This document shows, one piece after another, positions 42,870 through 51,080 of a stretch of DNA of 64,000 nucleotides; within the stretch, counting starts at the first letter, position 1; every line of letters starts with the position of its first letter. The DNA comes from RGIG3102 sp045633415 (lineage in GTDB: Bacteria > Bacillota > Clostridia > Oscillospirales > Ruminococcaceae). Under the pieces are notes generated by a model. That model searched no databases. It was not told where the DNA came from and worked only from the letters and a program-made list of their open reading frames with translations. The stretch is from contig JAZQYH010000012.1 of the NCBI GenBank assembly GCA_045633415.1, forward strand, positions 1 through 64,000. Direction: 5' to 3'. A program made the position numbers and the translations under genes.

Positions 42870-43713
42870 TAAAATTATCAGCGGTAAAGAGGTTTCAGCA
42901 TTTATTAAATCTCAGGTAAAAGAAGAAGTTGTTTTGCTTAATGAAAAAGGCATCTATCCAAAACTTTCTGTTATTATTGTTGGTGAAAATCCAGCCAGCC
43001 TGTCCTATGTAAAAGGCAAGCACAAAGACTGTGCAGAATGTGGCATTATTTCAGAAAACATTGCAATGGATGAAACAACTACACAGGAAGAACTGCTGGC
43101 CGAAATAGACAGATTGAATAAAGATGAATCTGTTCACGGTATCCTTGTACAGCTGCCATTGCCAGCACATATTGATGAATATGCTGTTATCAATGCTATT
43201 GCGCCTGAAAAGGATGTGGATGGTTTTACAGCAGTAAATGTTGGTAATATGAATATTGGCGAAGATTGCTATACACCATGTACACCACAAGGGTGTCTGG
43301 ATATGCTGGACTATGCAGGTGTTGACCTGACAGGCAAAGATGTAGTGGTTATCGGTCGCAGTAACATCGTAGGCAAACCAGTTGCTGTGCTGGCACTTCA
43401 GCGCAGTGCTACAGTTACAATCTGCCATTCAAAGACAAAAAATATTGCAGAAAAAACACGTCTTGCAGATGTTGTTATAGTTGCAGTAGGTCGTGCAGGT
43501 TTCCTTACAGGCGATATGCTGAAGCCTGGCGCAGTAGTAATTGACGTAGGTATTAACAGAAACAGTGAAGGCAAACTCTGCGGTGACGCTGACTTTGACT
43601 CCTGTATTGATGTGGTTTCAAAGATTACACCAGTACCTGGTGGCGTTGGTCTGATGACAAGAGCAAACCTGTTGAAAAACACTATAAAAAGTGCAAAAAA
43701 CTGTTTAAAATAG
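42862..43713 (+). CDS. folD: Methylene-THF dehydrogenase/cyclohydrolase FolD
   Basis: FolD interconverts methylene-, methenyl- and formyl-tetrahydrofolate using NADP. The 283-residue protein has the conserved SLSYVKGKHKDCAECGI near 46-62 (active-site Lys and Tyr region), GILVQLPLPAHID near 91-103, DVDGF near 117, GRSNIVGKPVAVLALQ near 161-176, the dinucleotide site, and PVPGGVGLMTRANLL near 257-271. The ATG at 42862 is chosen over a TTG two codons earlier. It is last in the ymfF-ymfH-lgt-folD unit; no terminator hairpin is clear behind it. Confidence 0.96.
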   Translation: MDNKIISGKEVSAFIKSQVKEEVVLLNEKGIYPKLSVIIVGENPASLSYVKGKHKDCAECGIISENIAMDETTTQEELLAEIDRLNKDESVHGILVQLPLPAHIDEYAVINAIAPEKDVDGFTAVNVGNMNIGEDCYTPCTPQGCLDMLDYAGVDLTGKDVVVIGRSNIVGKPVAVLALQRSATVTICHSKTKNIAEKTRLADVVIVAVGRAGFLTGDMLKPGAVVIDVGINRNSEGKLCGDADFDSCIDVVSKITPVPGGVGLMTRANLLKNTIKSAKNCLK

Positions 43714-43735
43714 CGAAAAAATTGGCATTTTCTTA

Positions 43736-43765
43736 TTGACTTTTACTATAGGTTTATGCTATTAT
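43736..43765 (+). promoter_or_regulatory. Extended -10 promoter of rplU-rpmA
   Basis: TTGACT at 43736-43741 and TATTAT at 43760-43765, 18 bases apart, with TGC before the -10 giving an extended -10. The predicted leader before rplU is about 85 bases, long enough for a ribosomal-protein leader element, though I recognise none. Confidence 0.6.
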
Positions 43766-43856
43766 ATTTAAGCCGCATGTAAATGGTTAATTAAGTTATA
43801 TATAATTGATATATACACCTGGTTCAGCGAGACTTATTTAATGAGAGGGTATTAAA

Positions 43857-44168
43857 ATGAAAGCAGTATTTGTTACTGGTGGCAAACAGTACTCTGTTTG
43901 CGAAGGCGATGTAGTATTCATCGAAAAACTTGATGTACAGGCTGATGAAACAGTTACTTTCGAAGAAGTTCTGTTCGTAGGCGAAGGTGCAGACGCAAAA
44001 TTCGGCACACCTGTTGTTGAAGGTGCTAAAGTTGAAGCTAAAGTTCTGAAAAACGGCAAAGGCAAAAAACTTAACATCATCACATACAAACCTAAAAAAG
44101 GCTCTTCCAGAAGAATGGGCCACAGACAGCCATACACAAAAGTAGAAATCACTAAAATTGTTGGTTAA
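43857..44168 (+). CDS. rplU: Ribosomal protein bL21
   Basis: The 103-residue protein is L21 of the large ribosomal subunit, bound to 23S rRNA near the base of the stalk region. It starts MKAVFVTGGKQYSVCEGDVVFIEKL and ends with the RNA-binding RMGHRQPYTKVEITKIVG, both typical. ATG follows GAGAGGGT. It is 24 bases before rpmA; in most Firmicutes a Prp protease gene lies in this gap, but here there is no room for one. Confidence 0.96.
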   Translation: MKAVFVTGGKQYSVCEGDVVFIEKLDVQADETVTFEEVLFVGEGADAKFGTPVVEGAKVEAKVLKNGKGKKLNIITYKPKKGSSRRMGHRQPYTKVEITKIVG

Positions 44169-44192
44169 TTTTCATAAGGGAGGAATTGAATA

Positions 44193-44447
44193 ATGGCACA
44201 TAAGAAGGGCGTTGGTTCTACAAAGAACGGTCGTGATTCTGAATCAAAAAGACTTGGTGCAAAAAGAGCAGATGGTCAGGTTGTTAAAGCTGGCAACATC
44301 CTCGTTCGCCAGAGAGGCACTCACATTCACCCAGGTGAAAATGTAGGCCGTGGCAGCGATGATACACTGTTCGCACTTATCGATGGTACAGTAAGATTTG
44401 AAAGACTGGGCCGTGATAAAAAACAGGTAAGCGTATACGCTAAATAA
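44193..44447 (+). CDS. rpmA: Ribosomal protein bL27, no cleavable N-terminal extension
   Basis: The 84-residue L27 of the large subunit reaches toward the peptidyl-transferase centre with its N-terminus. It starts MAHKKGVGSTKNGRDSESKRLG, the mature form seen in Gram-negatives. Most Firmicutes L27 have about nine extra residues (LKLNLQFFA type) removed by the protease Prp; that extension is absent, and the prp gene is missing between rplU and rpmA. ATG follows AAGGGAGG. A terminator follows, before obgE. Confidence 0.97.
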   Translation: MAHKKGVGSTKNGRDSESKRLGAKRADGQVVKAGNILVRQRGTHIHPGENVGRGSDDTLFALIDGTVRFERLGRDKKQVSVYAK

Positions 44448-44457
44448 GTTGGCAATC

Positions 44458-44491
44458 AACCCGGACTTTATATAAGTTCGGGTTTTGTTTT
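44458..44491 (+). terminator. Intrinsic terminator of rplU-rpmA
   Basis: An 11-bp stem AACCCGGACTT / AAGTTCGGGTT with one G-T pair, followed by TTGTTTTT. Confidence 0.88.
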
Positions 44492-44558
44492 TAAGTATAA
44501 ACACAATCTTTTTAATGATAATATATATTGATATTACAACGAAAGGGGAGAGGTAAAT

Positions 44559-45836
44559 ATGGCTATTCAGTTTGTTGATGTTGCCAGAATTCGTATTAAG
44601 GCAGGCAATGGTGGCAACGGTGCAGTTGCATTCCACCGCGAAAAATATGTTGCCGCAGGCGGTCCTGATGGTGGTGACGGCGGTAAAGGTGGCGATATCG
44701 TTTTCCGTGGTGAAAGAAACCTGTCCACACTGATGGACTTCCGCTACAAACGTAAATATATTGCACAGAACGGTGAAGACGGCCGTGGTTCACGCCAGTC
44801 CGGTAAATCTGCTGAAAACCTTATTATCAAAGTGCCAATCGGCACTGTTATCAAAGATGCAGAAACAGGTCTTGTAATCGCTGATATTTCAGAAGAAAAA
44901 GACTATGTAATTGCAAAAGGCGGCAAAGGCGGTCTGGGCAACCAGCATTTTGCTACAGCTACACGCCAGATTCCAAACTTTGCAAAGCCTGGTTTCAGAG
45001 GTCAGGAAATGGACGTTACTCTGGAACTTAAACTTATTGCAGATGTGGGTCTTATTGGTTTCCCTAATGTAGGTAAATCCACACTTATCTCCACAATTTC
45101 ATCTGCAAAACCAAAAATTGCAAACTACCACTTTACAACTCTTTCTCCTGTTCTGGGTGTAGTAAGAGTTGACGAAGAAGCTTCATTCGTTGCAGCTGAC
45201 ATTCCTGGTATCATTGAAGGGGCCAGCGAAGGTGTAGGTCTTGGTCATGACTTCCTGCGCCATGTTGAACGTTGCCGTCTGCTGCTTCATGTTGTAGACG
45301 TTTCCGGTTCTGAAGGCCGTGACCCTATTGAAGACTTTAAACTCATCAATAACGAACTGGTAAACTTCAGTGAAGAACTTTCAAAACGTCCACAGATTGC
45401 AGTTGCAAACAAAACAGATATCGCAACAGAAGAAGATATCCAGCGTTTCAGAGATTTTTGTGCAGAAGAAGGCATTGAACTGTTTGTTATTTCTGCCGCA
45501 ACACGCAGAGGTCTGGATGGTCTTGTACAGACAGTTTACAACGAACTGCAGAAACTGCCACCTGTTGTAATCTACGAACCAGAATACATTGTTCCTACAG
45601 AAACAATTGATGGTAACAGCTTCACTGTATTCCGTACAGATGACGGTGCATTCAACATTGATGCACAGTGGCTTGTAGACCTGCTGAACACAACAGATAT
45701 CGACGACTACTCCAGCCTGCAGTACTTCCAGCGCCGTCTGCGCGACAGTGGCATTATTGCAAAACTGGAAGAAATGGGCGTTAAAGAAGGCGACACAATC
45801 AGAATCGAAGATTTTGAATTTGAATTTGTATTTTAA
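44559..45836 (+). CDS. obgE: Ribosome-associated GTPase Obg
   Basis: A 425-residue Obg GTPase for 50S ribosome maturation and stress control. The glycine-rich N-terminal Obg fold (GNGGNGAVAFHREKYVAAGGPDGGDGGKGGD, near 18-48) precedes the G domain, with GFPNVGKST near 166-174, the switch DIPGIIEGASEG near 212-223, and NKTD near 284. A C-terminal OCT domain (about 350-425) ends in EDFEFEFVF. ATG follows GGGGAGAGG. mrnC starts 12 bases after its stop. Confidence 0.96.
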   Translation: MAIQFVDVARIRIKAGNGGNGAVAFHREKYVAAGGPDGGDGGKGGDIVFRGERNLSTLMDFRYKRKYIAQNGEDGRGSRQSGKSAENLIIKVPIGTVIKDAETGLVIADISEEKDYVIAKGGKGGLGNQHFATATRQIPNFAKPGFRGQEMDVTLELKLIADVGLIGFPNVGKSTLISTISSAKPKIANYHFTTLSPVLGVVRVDEEASFVAADIPGIIEGASEGVGLGHDFLRHVERCRLLLHVVDVSGSEGRDPIEDFKLINNELVNFSEELSKRPQIAVANKTDIATEEDIQRFRDFCAEEGIELFVISAATRRGLDGLVQTVYNELQKLPPVVIYEPEYIVPTETIDGNSFTVFRTDDGAFNIDAQWLVDLLNTTDIDDYSSLQYFQRRLRDSGIIAKLEEMGVKEGDTIRIEDFEFEFVF

Positions 45837-45848
45837 TCCGAGGTATAT

Positions 45849-46232
45849 ATGGTTGACATCAGAGAGCAATCACCAGTGTCTCTTGCATTTGTGGGGGATG
45901 CAGTGTATTCCCTGGCAATACGAGAATATTTCGTAACCAGCAAAAGATATAACATCAATACACTTAACAAAATAACTGTAAAATATGTCAGCGCACACGG
46001 TCAGTTTATGGCTTTGGAACTGATAAAGGATATTCTTACAGAGGAAGAACTGTCTTTTGCAAAAAGAGGGCAGAATGCTTCCAAAGCCAGTGTGGCAAAA
46101 AATGCTTCAGTGGCAGAATACCGTGCATCTACAGGCTTTGAATGTATGCTGGGATATCTTAAACTCACAGGTCAGGATGAAAGAATAGCTTCTCTCATCA
46201 GTTATATTTTGGAAAATCTTAAATTTGAATAA
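45849..46232 (+). CDS. mrnC: Mini-ribonuclease III
   Basis: A 127-residue RNase III-type domain without the double-stranded RNA-binding domain. Key residues are visible: SLAFVGDAVYSLAIREYF (9-26, with the metal-binding Asp), the middle part QNASKASVAKNASVAEYRASTGFECMLGYLKLTG (near 76-109) with catalytic Glu. In Bacillus it trims 23S rRNA ends and is usually next to cysS; here it follows obgE. ATG follows CCGAGG. A bidirectional terminator follows. Confidence 0.94.
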   Translation: MVDIREQSPVSLAFVGDAVYSLAIREYFVTSKRYNINTLNKITVKYVSAHGQFMALELIKDILTEEELSFAKRGQNASKASVAKNASVAEYRASTGFECMLGYLKLTGQDERIASLISYILENLKFE

Positions 46233-46246
46233 CCTTAACTGCAACA

Positions 46247-46278
46247 AAACCCATGCTGATAAAAATCAGCATGGGTTT
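46247..46278. terminator. Bidirectional terminator between mrnC and the MarR gene
   Basis: A 14-bp stem AAACCCATGCTGAT / ATCAGCATGGGTTT with a 4-nt A loop and T-rich flanks on both strands, between convergent genes. Confidence 0.92.
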
Positions 46279-46289
46279 ATTTTTATGTA

Positions 46290-46772
46290 TTATTCGCTAT
46301 AAGCTATTTCAATATAGAAATCCATATATTCCAGTAGTTTATGCAGATCTTCGACAGTGTACTTTTTTGTCCATTTTTTTACAAATTCTTCTACTTCTTT
46401 TATATCATATCTGTTGTGCCGCTCGTTTACTTCGAGCCCCAGAGGAGTAGGGAATATATGTATTTTTCTGGATTCTTTTTTGCACTTTCTTCTGTATACA
46501 TAGCCTTTGTTTTCCAGATTGGTTATCTGGCTGGAAATAGTTCCTTTTGTTCGGCCCCAGTAATTTACAAGGTCAGTGATAGTAACACCTTTGTTCTGGC
46601 ATATATGTTTTAATGTGTGTGCTTCCACAGTTGTCATTTTTGTACCATCATCAAAAATATGTATGGTATTGGAATTTCTGTGATAAGCCTGGCTGAATTC
46701 ATACAAAACATCTCTGGCAGGATATTCAGGCATTTGATTAGCCATATCCTGTATCTTGTTTTCTTCTGGCAT
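46290..46772 (-). CDS. MarR family transcriptional regulator
   Basis: A 160-residue winged-helix regulator of the MarR type: dimer helices at both ends, recognition region ICQNKGVTITDLVNYWGRTKGTISSQITNLENKGYVYR near 57-94, and wing RRKCKKESRKIHIFPTPLG. These proteins usually repress a neighbouring gene until a small ligand binds. It is transcribed divergently from an APC permease gene, and two TTGA/TCAA dyads lie in the shared upstream region, so it probably controls that permease and itself. ATG follows AAAGGTGG. Confidence 0.9.
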   Translation of the reverse strand: MPEENKIQDMANQMPEYPARDVLYEFSQAYHRNSNTIHIFDDGTKMTTVEAHTLKHICQNKGVTITDLVNYWGRTKGTISSQITNLENKGYVYRRKCKKESRKIHIFPTPLGLEVNERHNRYDIKEVEEFVKKWTKKYTVEDLHKLLEYMDFYIEIAYSE

Positions 46773-46789
46773 ACAAACACCACCTTTCA

Positions 46790-46804
46790 GTTTGATAAAT
46801 CAAC
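46790..46804. promoter_or_regulatory. MarR operator candidate 1
   Basis: GTTTGATAAATCAAC is a near-palindrome (TTGAT-AA-ATCAA core), 18 bases before the MarR start codon, resembling the second dyad at 46861. Confidence 0.45.
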
Positions 46805-46820
46805 ATTTCGTTCATATTTG

Positions 46821-46850
46821 TTGACATAATAACATAAAATATGATAACAT
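46821..46850 (+). promoter_or_regulatory. Promoter of the APC permease
   Basis: Consensus TTGACA at 46821-46826 and TAACAT at 46845-46850 with TGA before the -10 (extended -10) and an 18-base spacer. Confidence 0.55.
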
Positions 46851-46860
46851 AGCTTTGAAA

Positions 46861-46875
46861 GTTTGACAATCAAAC
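46861..46875. promoter_or_regulatory. MarR operator candidate 2
   Basis: GTTTGA-CAA-TCAAAC is a perfect 6-bp inverted repeat just downstream of the predicted permease transcription start, where a bound MarR dimer would block transcription. Confidence 0.5.
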
Positions 46876-46935
46876 CGAGGAATTAATCTTGATTCTGATT
46901 GTCACAAATTAAATATTTCCTTAAGGAGAAAAATT

Positions 46936-48249
46936 ATGAACGAAAAGAAAATGTCACTTATGGACCTTGTGTTCATGGGTATGGGTGGCTGTATCGGTGC
47001 TGGTATCTTCTCTATGCTTGGCGTAGGTATCGGTTACACAGGTCGTGCAGTATGGCTCGCATTCATCATTGCTATGATTTTTAAAATGTCACAGCAGGTT
47101 AGAATGGTTATCATGGCTTCCATGTTCTCACTGTCCGGTGGTATGTATTCACAGCAGGCTCTTATCCTGACTCCAATGCTGACAGGTGTTTCTGCACTTA
47201 CAACTGTTGTATCTGCATTCTCATTCTCAGTATTCGGTATCTCTCTCGCAAGCTACACAGCAACACTGATTCCAGCAGTTGCTCCATTCCAGACTCCTCT
47301 GGCTTGCGTATACCTTGCTCTGTTCTTCATCCTTGGTACAACAGGTGCTGACCTATTCTCCAAAGTACAGAACCTGCTTGGTATCTCCAAAATCGTTACA
47401 CTTGGTATGTTCATCGTATTTGGTCTGATTTACATCAACAACAACAATACAGCTGAACTTTACACAGGTGAACCATCAATGATCGGTGGTATCGGTGGTT
47501 TCGTAATGGCTATCGCTATGATGTCTTTCACATGTGATGGTATTTCCAACATCATCAACATGGCTCAGGTTGCTGAAAAACCAAAGAAAAACATTCCACT
47601 TGCTTGGCTCATTGCTTCTATCGCATGTGCTACTATCTACTGCCTGCTGGGCTTTGTAGGTTCCCGTCTTGGTTCTTACGAAACAGTTGCTTACGCTAAC
47701 CTTGGCGACCTTGCACAGAAAGTTCTGCCAGCTGGTCTGTTCCTGTTCTTTATCATCGGTGGTGCTATGGCTTCTCTGTCTACAGCTCTGCTGGGTGGTG
47801 TAACAGGTTACGCTCCACTGATTCAGGGCATTGCTCAGGATGGTTGGCTGCCAAAATCTCTGATGGACAAGAAAAAAGTTATGCTGGTTATGTGGATTGG
47901 TGCTATCCTTCCAGTTCTCGGCGGCTTCTCTCTTGACAACATCGTTGCTATGATTATGGTTCCTGGTATGGTTCTCGGCGTTATCGTTAACCTCAGAGCT
48001 ATGAAACTGCCAGAACAGTATCCAGAAGAATGGGCTAACACAGGTCTCAACATTTCTGCTGGTGCTTACAGACTTATGATGTGGGTATCTATCGTTGCAT
48101 CCCTGCTGACAGGTGTATTCTCACTGATGTCCCTGACAGTACCTCTTATGATCGGTACAGTATTTGCAACAGCATTCATCTTCTGGTACTCCAACTACTG
48201 CCTCAAAACAGGTAAAGTTAACATCACATCTACACAGGACCTTGGCTAA
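46936..48249 (+). CDS. APC family amino acid permease (MarR-linked)
   Basis: A 437-residue membrane protein with about 12 membrane segments. The APC first-helix break is GMGGCIGAGIFSMLGVGIGYTGRAV near 15-39, and the sixth-helix region is AIAMMSFTCDGISNIINMAQVAEKPKKNIPLAWL near 193-226. The substrate is probably an amino acid, not defined. Codon choice is biased toward high-expression codons, as in the ribosomal genes nearby. ATG follows AAGGAG. It is transcribed divergently from a MarR gene, its probable regulator, and ends at a terminator. Confidence 0.9.
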   Translation: MNEKKMSLMDLVFMGMGGCIGAGIFSMLGVGIGYTGRAVWLAFIIAMIFKMSQQVRMVIMASMFSLSGGMYSQQALILTPMLTGVSALTTVVSAFSFSVFGISLASYTATLIPAVAPFQTPLACVYLALFFILGTTGADLFSKVQNLLGISKIVTLGMFIVFGLIYINNNNTAELYTGEPSMIGGIGGFVMAIAMMSFTCDGISNIINMAQVAEKPKKNIPLAWLIASIACATIYCLLGFVGSRLGSYETVAYANLGDLAQKVLPAGLFLFFIIGGAMASLSTALLGGVTGYAPLIQGIAQDGWLPKSLMDKKKVMLVMWIGAILPVLGGFSLDNIVAMIMVPGMVLGVIVNLRAMKLPEQYPEEWANTGLNISAGAYRLMMWVSIVASLLTGVFSLMSLTVPLMIGTVFATAFIFWYSNYCLKTGKVNITSTQDLG

Positions 48250-48271
48250 TACCAATTTACTGTTACATAAA

Positions 48272-48303
48272 AAAAACCGTGTATCAACTGATACACGGTT
48301 TTT
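48272..48303. terminator. Bidirectional terminator between permease and DUF4364 gene
   Basis: A 15-bp inverted repeat AAAAACCGTGTATCA / TGATACACGGTTTTT between convergent genes, T-rich on both sides. Confidence 0.9.
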
Positions 48304-48319
48304 GTTTTTATATTAACTT

Positions 48320-48895
48320 TTATTTACTTAAAAAATCTTTGTACATGGCAGGGGTGTCTGTCATTATACCCAGCATACATTTGAACATATCCTGTCCTTT
48401 GAGGATAAACTGTTCGCCTGCAAACTGTGCGCTTTTCTCGTCTGGCATAAGAATATCCATGGAGAAAATAGTAAAGGTATTGTCTTCGATGGAGCAGTGA
48501 AGATTGAACCCACCACCTTCAACAGCAGTGATGGAAATTTTGTGTTGTTTTTTCAGTGCTTCGTACTGCAGGATATTTACAGCCATTGTATATGCATATC
48601 TTTTTACAGTGGCAGAAACCACGCTTTCAAGCTGTTGTGCAATTTCTTTGCCCTCAGGCAGTATTGAGAAGCCGTTTTCATCTTCTTTAATGAAATTGTT
48701 ATCAAGAAGATGCTGAAGGGCGCTCTGCATTTCAAAATAGTTTACAAGTTCCTGTCCGCAAACACATTCAATCAGCTGATTTTGTGTTATAGGCTGTTTC
48801 AACTCCGCCAGAAGATAGCACAAAAGTATTTTGATTTCTGTTCTGTCTGTTAATCCGCCTACACGAACGCCAGCAGTAATGGCCATATTGTCCAT
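48320..48895 (-). CDS. DUF4364 family winged-helix-like protein
   Basis: A 191-residue protein of the DUF4364 type, restricted to Firmicutes. The N-terminal half (TEIKILLCYLLAELKQPITQNQLIECVC...YFEMQSALQHLLDNNFIKEDENGFSILPEGKEI) looks like a winged helix; the C-terminal half is a beta-rich domain with FNLHCSIEDNTFTIFSMDILMPD. A regulatory role is suspected for the family but not proven. ATG follows AAGGAGG. It is a single-gene unit convergent with the permease gene. Confidence 0.85.
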   Translation of the reverse strand: MDNMAITAGVRVGGLTDRTEIKILLCYLLAELKQPITQNQLIECVCGQELVNYFEMQSALQHLLDNNFIKEDENGFSILPEGKEIAQQLESVVSATVKRYAYTMAVNILQYEALKKQHKISITAVEGGGFNLHCSIEDNTFTIFSMDILMPDEKSAQFAGEQFILKGQDMFKCMLGIMTDTPAMYKDFLSK

Positions 48896-49042
48896 CTGTA
48901 TACCTCCTTGAAATTTATGTGATAATTATAGCAAAATTTACACCTGTTTTTCAAGCACTGATATAGCTCTGAATTATATAGGTAATTTAGTACAAAATAC
49001 GAATATATTTTTGTATTATTTTGGTAAATATACATTATTCTC

Positions 49043-49071
49043 TTGTAAACAGCCTTTATATGTGATAATAT
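49043..49071 (+). promoter_or_regulatory. Likely promoter of the transaldolase-like gene
   Basis: TTGTAA at 49043-49048 and TAATAT at 49066-49071 with a 17-base spacer and a TGn extended -10. The 170 bases before it hold nothing I can identify. Confidence 0.55.
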
Positions 49072-49104
49072 CAAAGTATATCAATTATTAGGAGGACTCC
49101 ACCA

Positions 49105-49752
49105 ATGAAACTTTTTATTGATACAGCTAATGTTGAAGAAATCCGTCAGGCTAATGACCTTGGTGTTATCTGTGGTGTTACAACAAACCCATCACTGATT
49201 GCTAAAGAAGGCAGAGATTTCCAGGAAGTTGTAAAAGAAATCACAACAATCGTTGACGGCCCTATCTCCGCTGAAGTTATCAGCATGGACAGCGCTATTA
49301 TGGTTGAAGAAGCTAAAGAACTTATCAAAATTCATCCAAATATCGTTATCAAAATCCCTCTGTGCGCAGAAGGCCTGAAAGCTACAAAAATCCTTTCTGG
49401 CATGGGCGTTAAAACAAACGTTACACTTATCTTCTCCGCAGCACAGGCTCTCCTGGCTGCAAGAGCAGGCGCTACATACGTTAGCCCATTCGTAGGCAGA
49501 CTTGATGACATCGGTATGGAAGGCATCAACCTCATCAGCGAAATTGCTGAAATCTTTGCAATCCACAACATCGAAACAGAAATCATCGCTGCTTCAATCA
49601 GAATGCCTACACATGTAACAGCATGTGCAGCTGCAGGTGCAGACATCGCAACAGTTCCTTACAAAGTAATTATGCAGATGCTCAAACACCCACTTACAGA
49701 TTCTGGTATCGAAAAATTCCTGAAAGACTGGGAATCAGTACCAAAAAAATAA
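49105..49752 (+). CDS. fsa: Fructose-6-phosphate aldolase / TalC-type transaldolase
   Basis: A 215-residue short transaldolase-family protein. It begins KLFIDTANVEEIRQANDLGVICGVTTNPSLIAKEG, has the Schiff-base Lys in IVIKIPLCAEGLKA near 79-92, and THVTACAAAGADIATVPYKVIMQM near 168-191. Family members cleave or transfer three-carbon units from fructose-6-phosphate; at this length the protein could be the aldolase (FSA) or a small transaldolase (TAL), and the sequence alone does not settle it. ATG follows AGGAGGA. It is flanked by a promoter and a terminator. Confidence 0.93.
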   Translation: MKLFIDTANVEEIRQANDLGVICGVTTNPSLIAKEGRDFQEVVKEITTIVDGPISAEVISMDSAIMVEEAKELIKIHPNIVIKIPLCAEGLKATKILSGMGVKTNVTLIFSAAQALLAARAGATYVSPFVGRLDDIGMEGINLISEIAEIFAIHNIETEIIAASIRMPTHVTACAAAGADIATVPYKVIMQMLKHPLTDSGIEKFLKDWESVPKK

Positions 49753-49772
49753 TTTAAAGAAAATGTTGTAAT

Positions 49773-49800
49773 AAAGACGAGGCAATAGCCTCGTCTTTTT
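49773..49800. terminator. Intrinsic terminator (fsa, also usable by the S1 gene)
   Basis: Perfect 11-bp stem AAAGACGAGGC / GCCTCGTCTTT with an AATA loop, followed by TT on the plus strand; it lies between convergent genes. Confidence 0.9.
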
Positions 49801-49810
49801 GCGTGTGTAA

Positions 49811-50716
49811 TTATCTGTCAAATTCTGTGTAGATGTTTTTTATACCATTGTCTGTGGAATATCTCCAGCTGCTTATATGTCCGCTGGTAATAAAATAGCT
49901 GATATCATCGGTATATTCTTCTCTGGCTGTTTTGTTCAGTATCACCAGCTTTACTTTCATTTTTGCTGGCAGAATACTTTTGATATACACGTTTACAGCA
50001 TCTCCCACTTGTACATCATCGCATACCTCAGCCAGTCCTGCAAGGTTTGGGGCAAGTTCGATAAAAACGCCATATTCTTCCATACTGCGCACTATACCGC
50101 ATACAGTAGTGTGCGGAGTAAACATGTTGGCATTTTCCAGCCATGTACCCAACAATTCTTTATGGGTAAGTACAATTTTTCCGTCAGCAGAAATGCTTTT
50201 TACACAAGCCAGAATATTTTGCCCCACATAAAATCTGTCGGCTGGGCTGGCTATTCTGGAAACAGAAATAAAATCTATAGGTAACAATGCTGTTATACCA
50301 TAGCCTATATCACAGAATACTCCGAATGTGTCCACGTGTGTAATACAGCAGGGGATAACATCACCGGGGCAAAGCTTTGTTACATACTGTTCATATATGC
50401 GCTTCTGTACATTTTTTCTGGACAGATATGCCAATGGTTTTTCACCGCTGGATATACCTGTTATTTCAAAACAAACGTTTTTATTAATTCTGGTGATAAC
50501 TGCCGCATCTTTTACATTACTGCCGTCCACAGTGTATAAAACCTCTTCAGAAGGCATGATACCTTTAATACCACCCAGATTGAAATGCAGGCCTTTATCC
50601 CGTTCATATACAAGCGCTTTGGCACAAAAAATTTCTTTGGTATGTATAGCATTTTCTATTTTTTCATATGTTATTCCTGGTGTTACAGCCATGTTGGATT
50701 CCCGTGTATACTCCAT
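49811..50716 (-). CDS. S1-domain RNA-binding protein
   Basis: A 301-residue protein with S1-type OB folds. One is clear at about 115-185 (GDVIPCCITHVDTFGVFCDIGYGITALLPIDFIS...ADGKIVLTHKEL), another at about 200-265 (HTTVCGIVRSMEEYGVFIELAPNLAGLAEV), and the N-terminal part (about 28-95) resembles a degenerate third. It looks like a shortened ribosomal S1/RPS1-like protein as in many Clostridia, where it may bind mRNA. ATG follows AAGGAAGG. Monocistronic. Confidence 0.9.
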   Translation of the reverse strand: MEYTRESNMAVTPGITYEKIENAIHTKEIFCAKALVYERDKGLHFNLGGIKGIMPSEEVLYTVDGSNVKDAAVITRINKNVCFEITGISSGEKPLAYLSRKNVQKRIYEQYVTKLCPGDVIPCCITHVDTFGVFCDIGYGITALLPIDFISVSRIASPADRFYVGQNILACVKSISADGKIVLTHKELLGTWLENANMFTPHTTVCGIVRSMEEYGVFIELAPNLAGLAEVCDDVQVGDAVNVYIKSILPAKMKVKLVILNKTAREEYTDDISYFITSGHISSWRYSTDNGIKNIYTEFDR

Positions 50717-50888
50717 AAAATACCTTCCTTAAATACTGATTGTTCTTAAAATAATATGCTTTCACTAAAAAATTTATTTATAATTCCATTATTTTTTAAA
50801 ATATTTGCTGAATTTCAATATAAGGGCTGTTATATTTATAAATTTTATGATAAAATATTACAGATAATGTAATATAGGCGGTGAATAA

Positions 50889-51077
50889 ATGGATATAAAA
50901 GTAAATGATATTATAATTACCAAAAAAGAGCATCCCTGTAAAAACAATGAATTCGTTGTATTGCGTGTAGGTATGGATTTTAAAATCCGTTGCACAAAGT
51001 GCGGCAGGGAAGTTATGATACCGCGTTCAAAGATAGAAAAAAACATCAAAAAAATCATTGCTAAAGATGGAGAGTAA
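50889..51077 (+). CDS. DUF951 family small protein (YyzM-like)
   Basis: A 62-residue protein of the DUF951 type: DIIITKKEHPCKNNEFVVLRVGMDFKIRCTKCGREVMIPRSKIEKNIKKII. The two conserved cysteines CTKC and HPC are kept, forming a likely metal or nucleic-acid-binding ribbon. DUF951 proteins are small, Firmicutes-wide and of unknown role. ATG follows GGCGGTG. It overlaps the transcript of prfA, whose ATG lies three bases after its stop. Confidence 0.9.
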   Translation: MDIKVNDIIITKKEHPCKNNEFVVLRVGMDFKIRCTKCGREVMIPRSKIEKNIKKIIAKDGE

Positions 51078-51080
51078 TAC

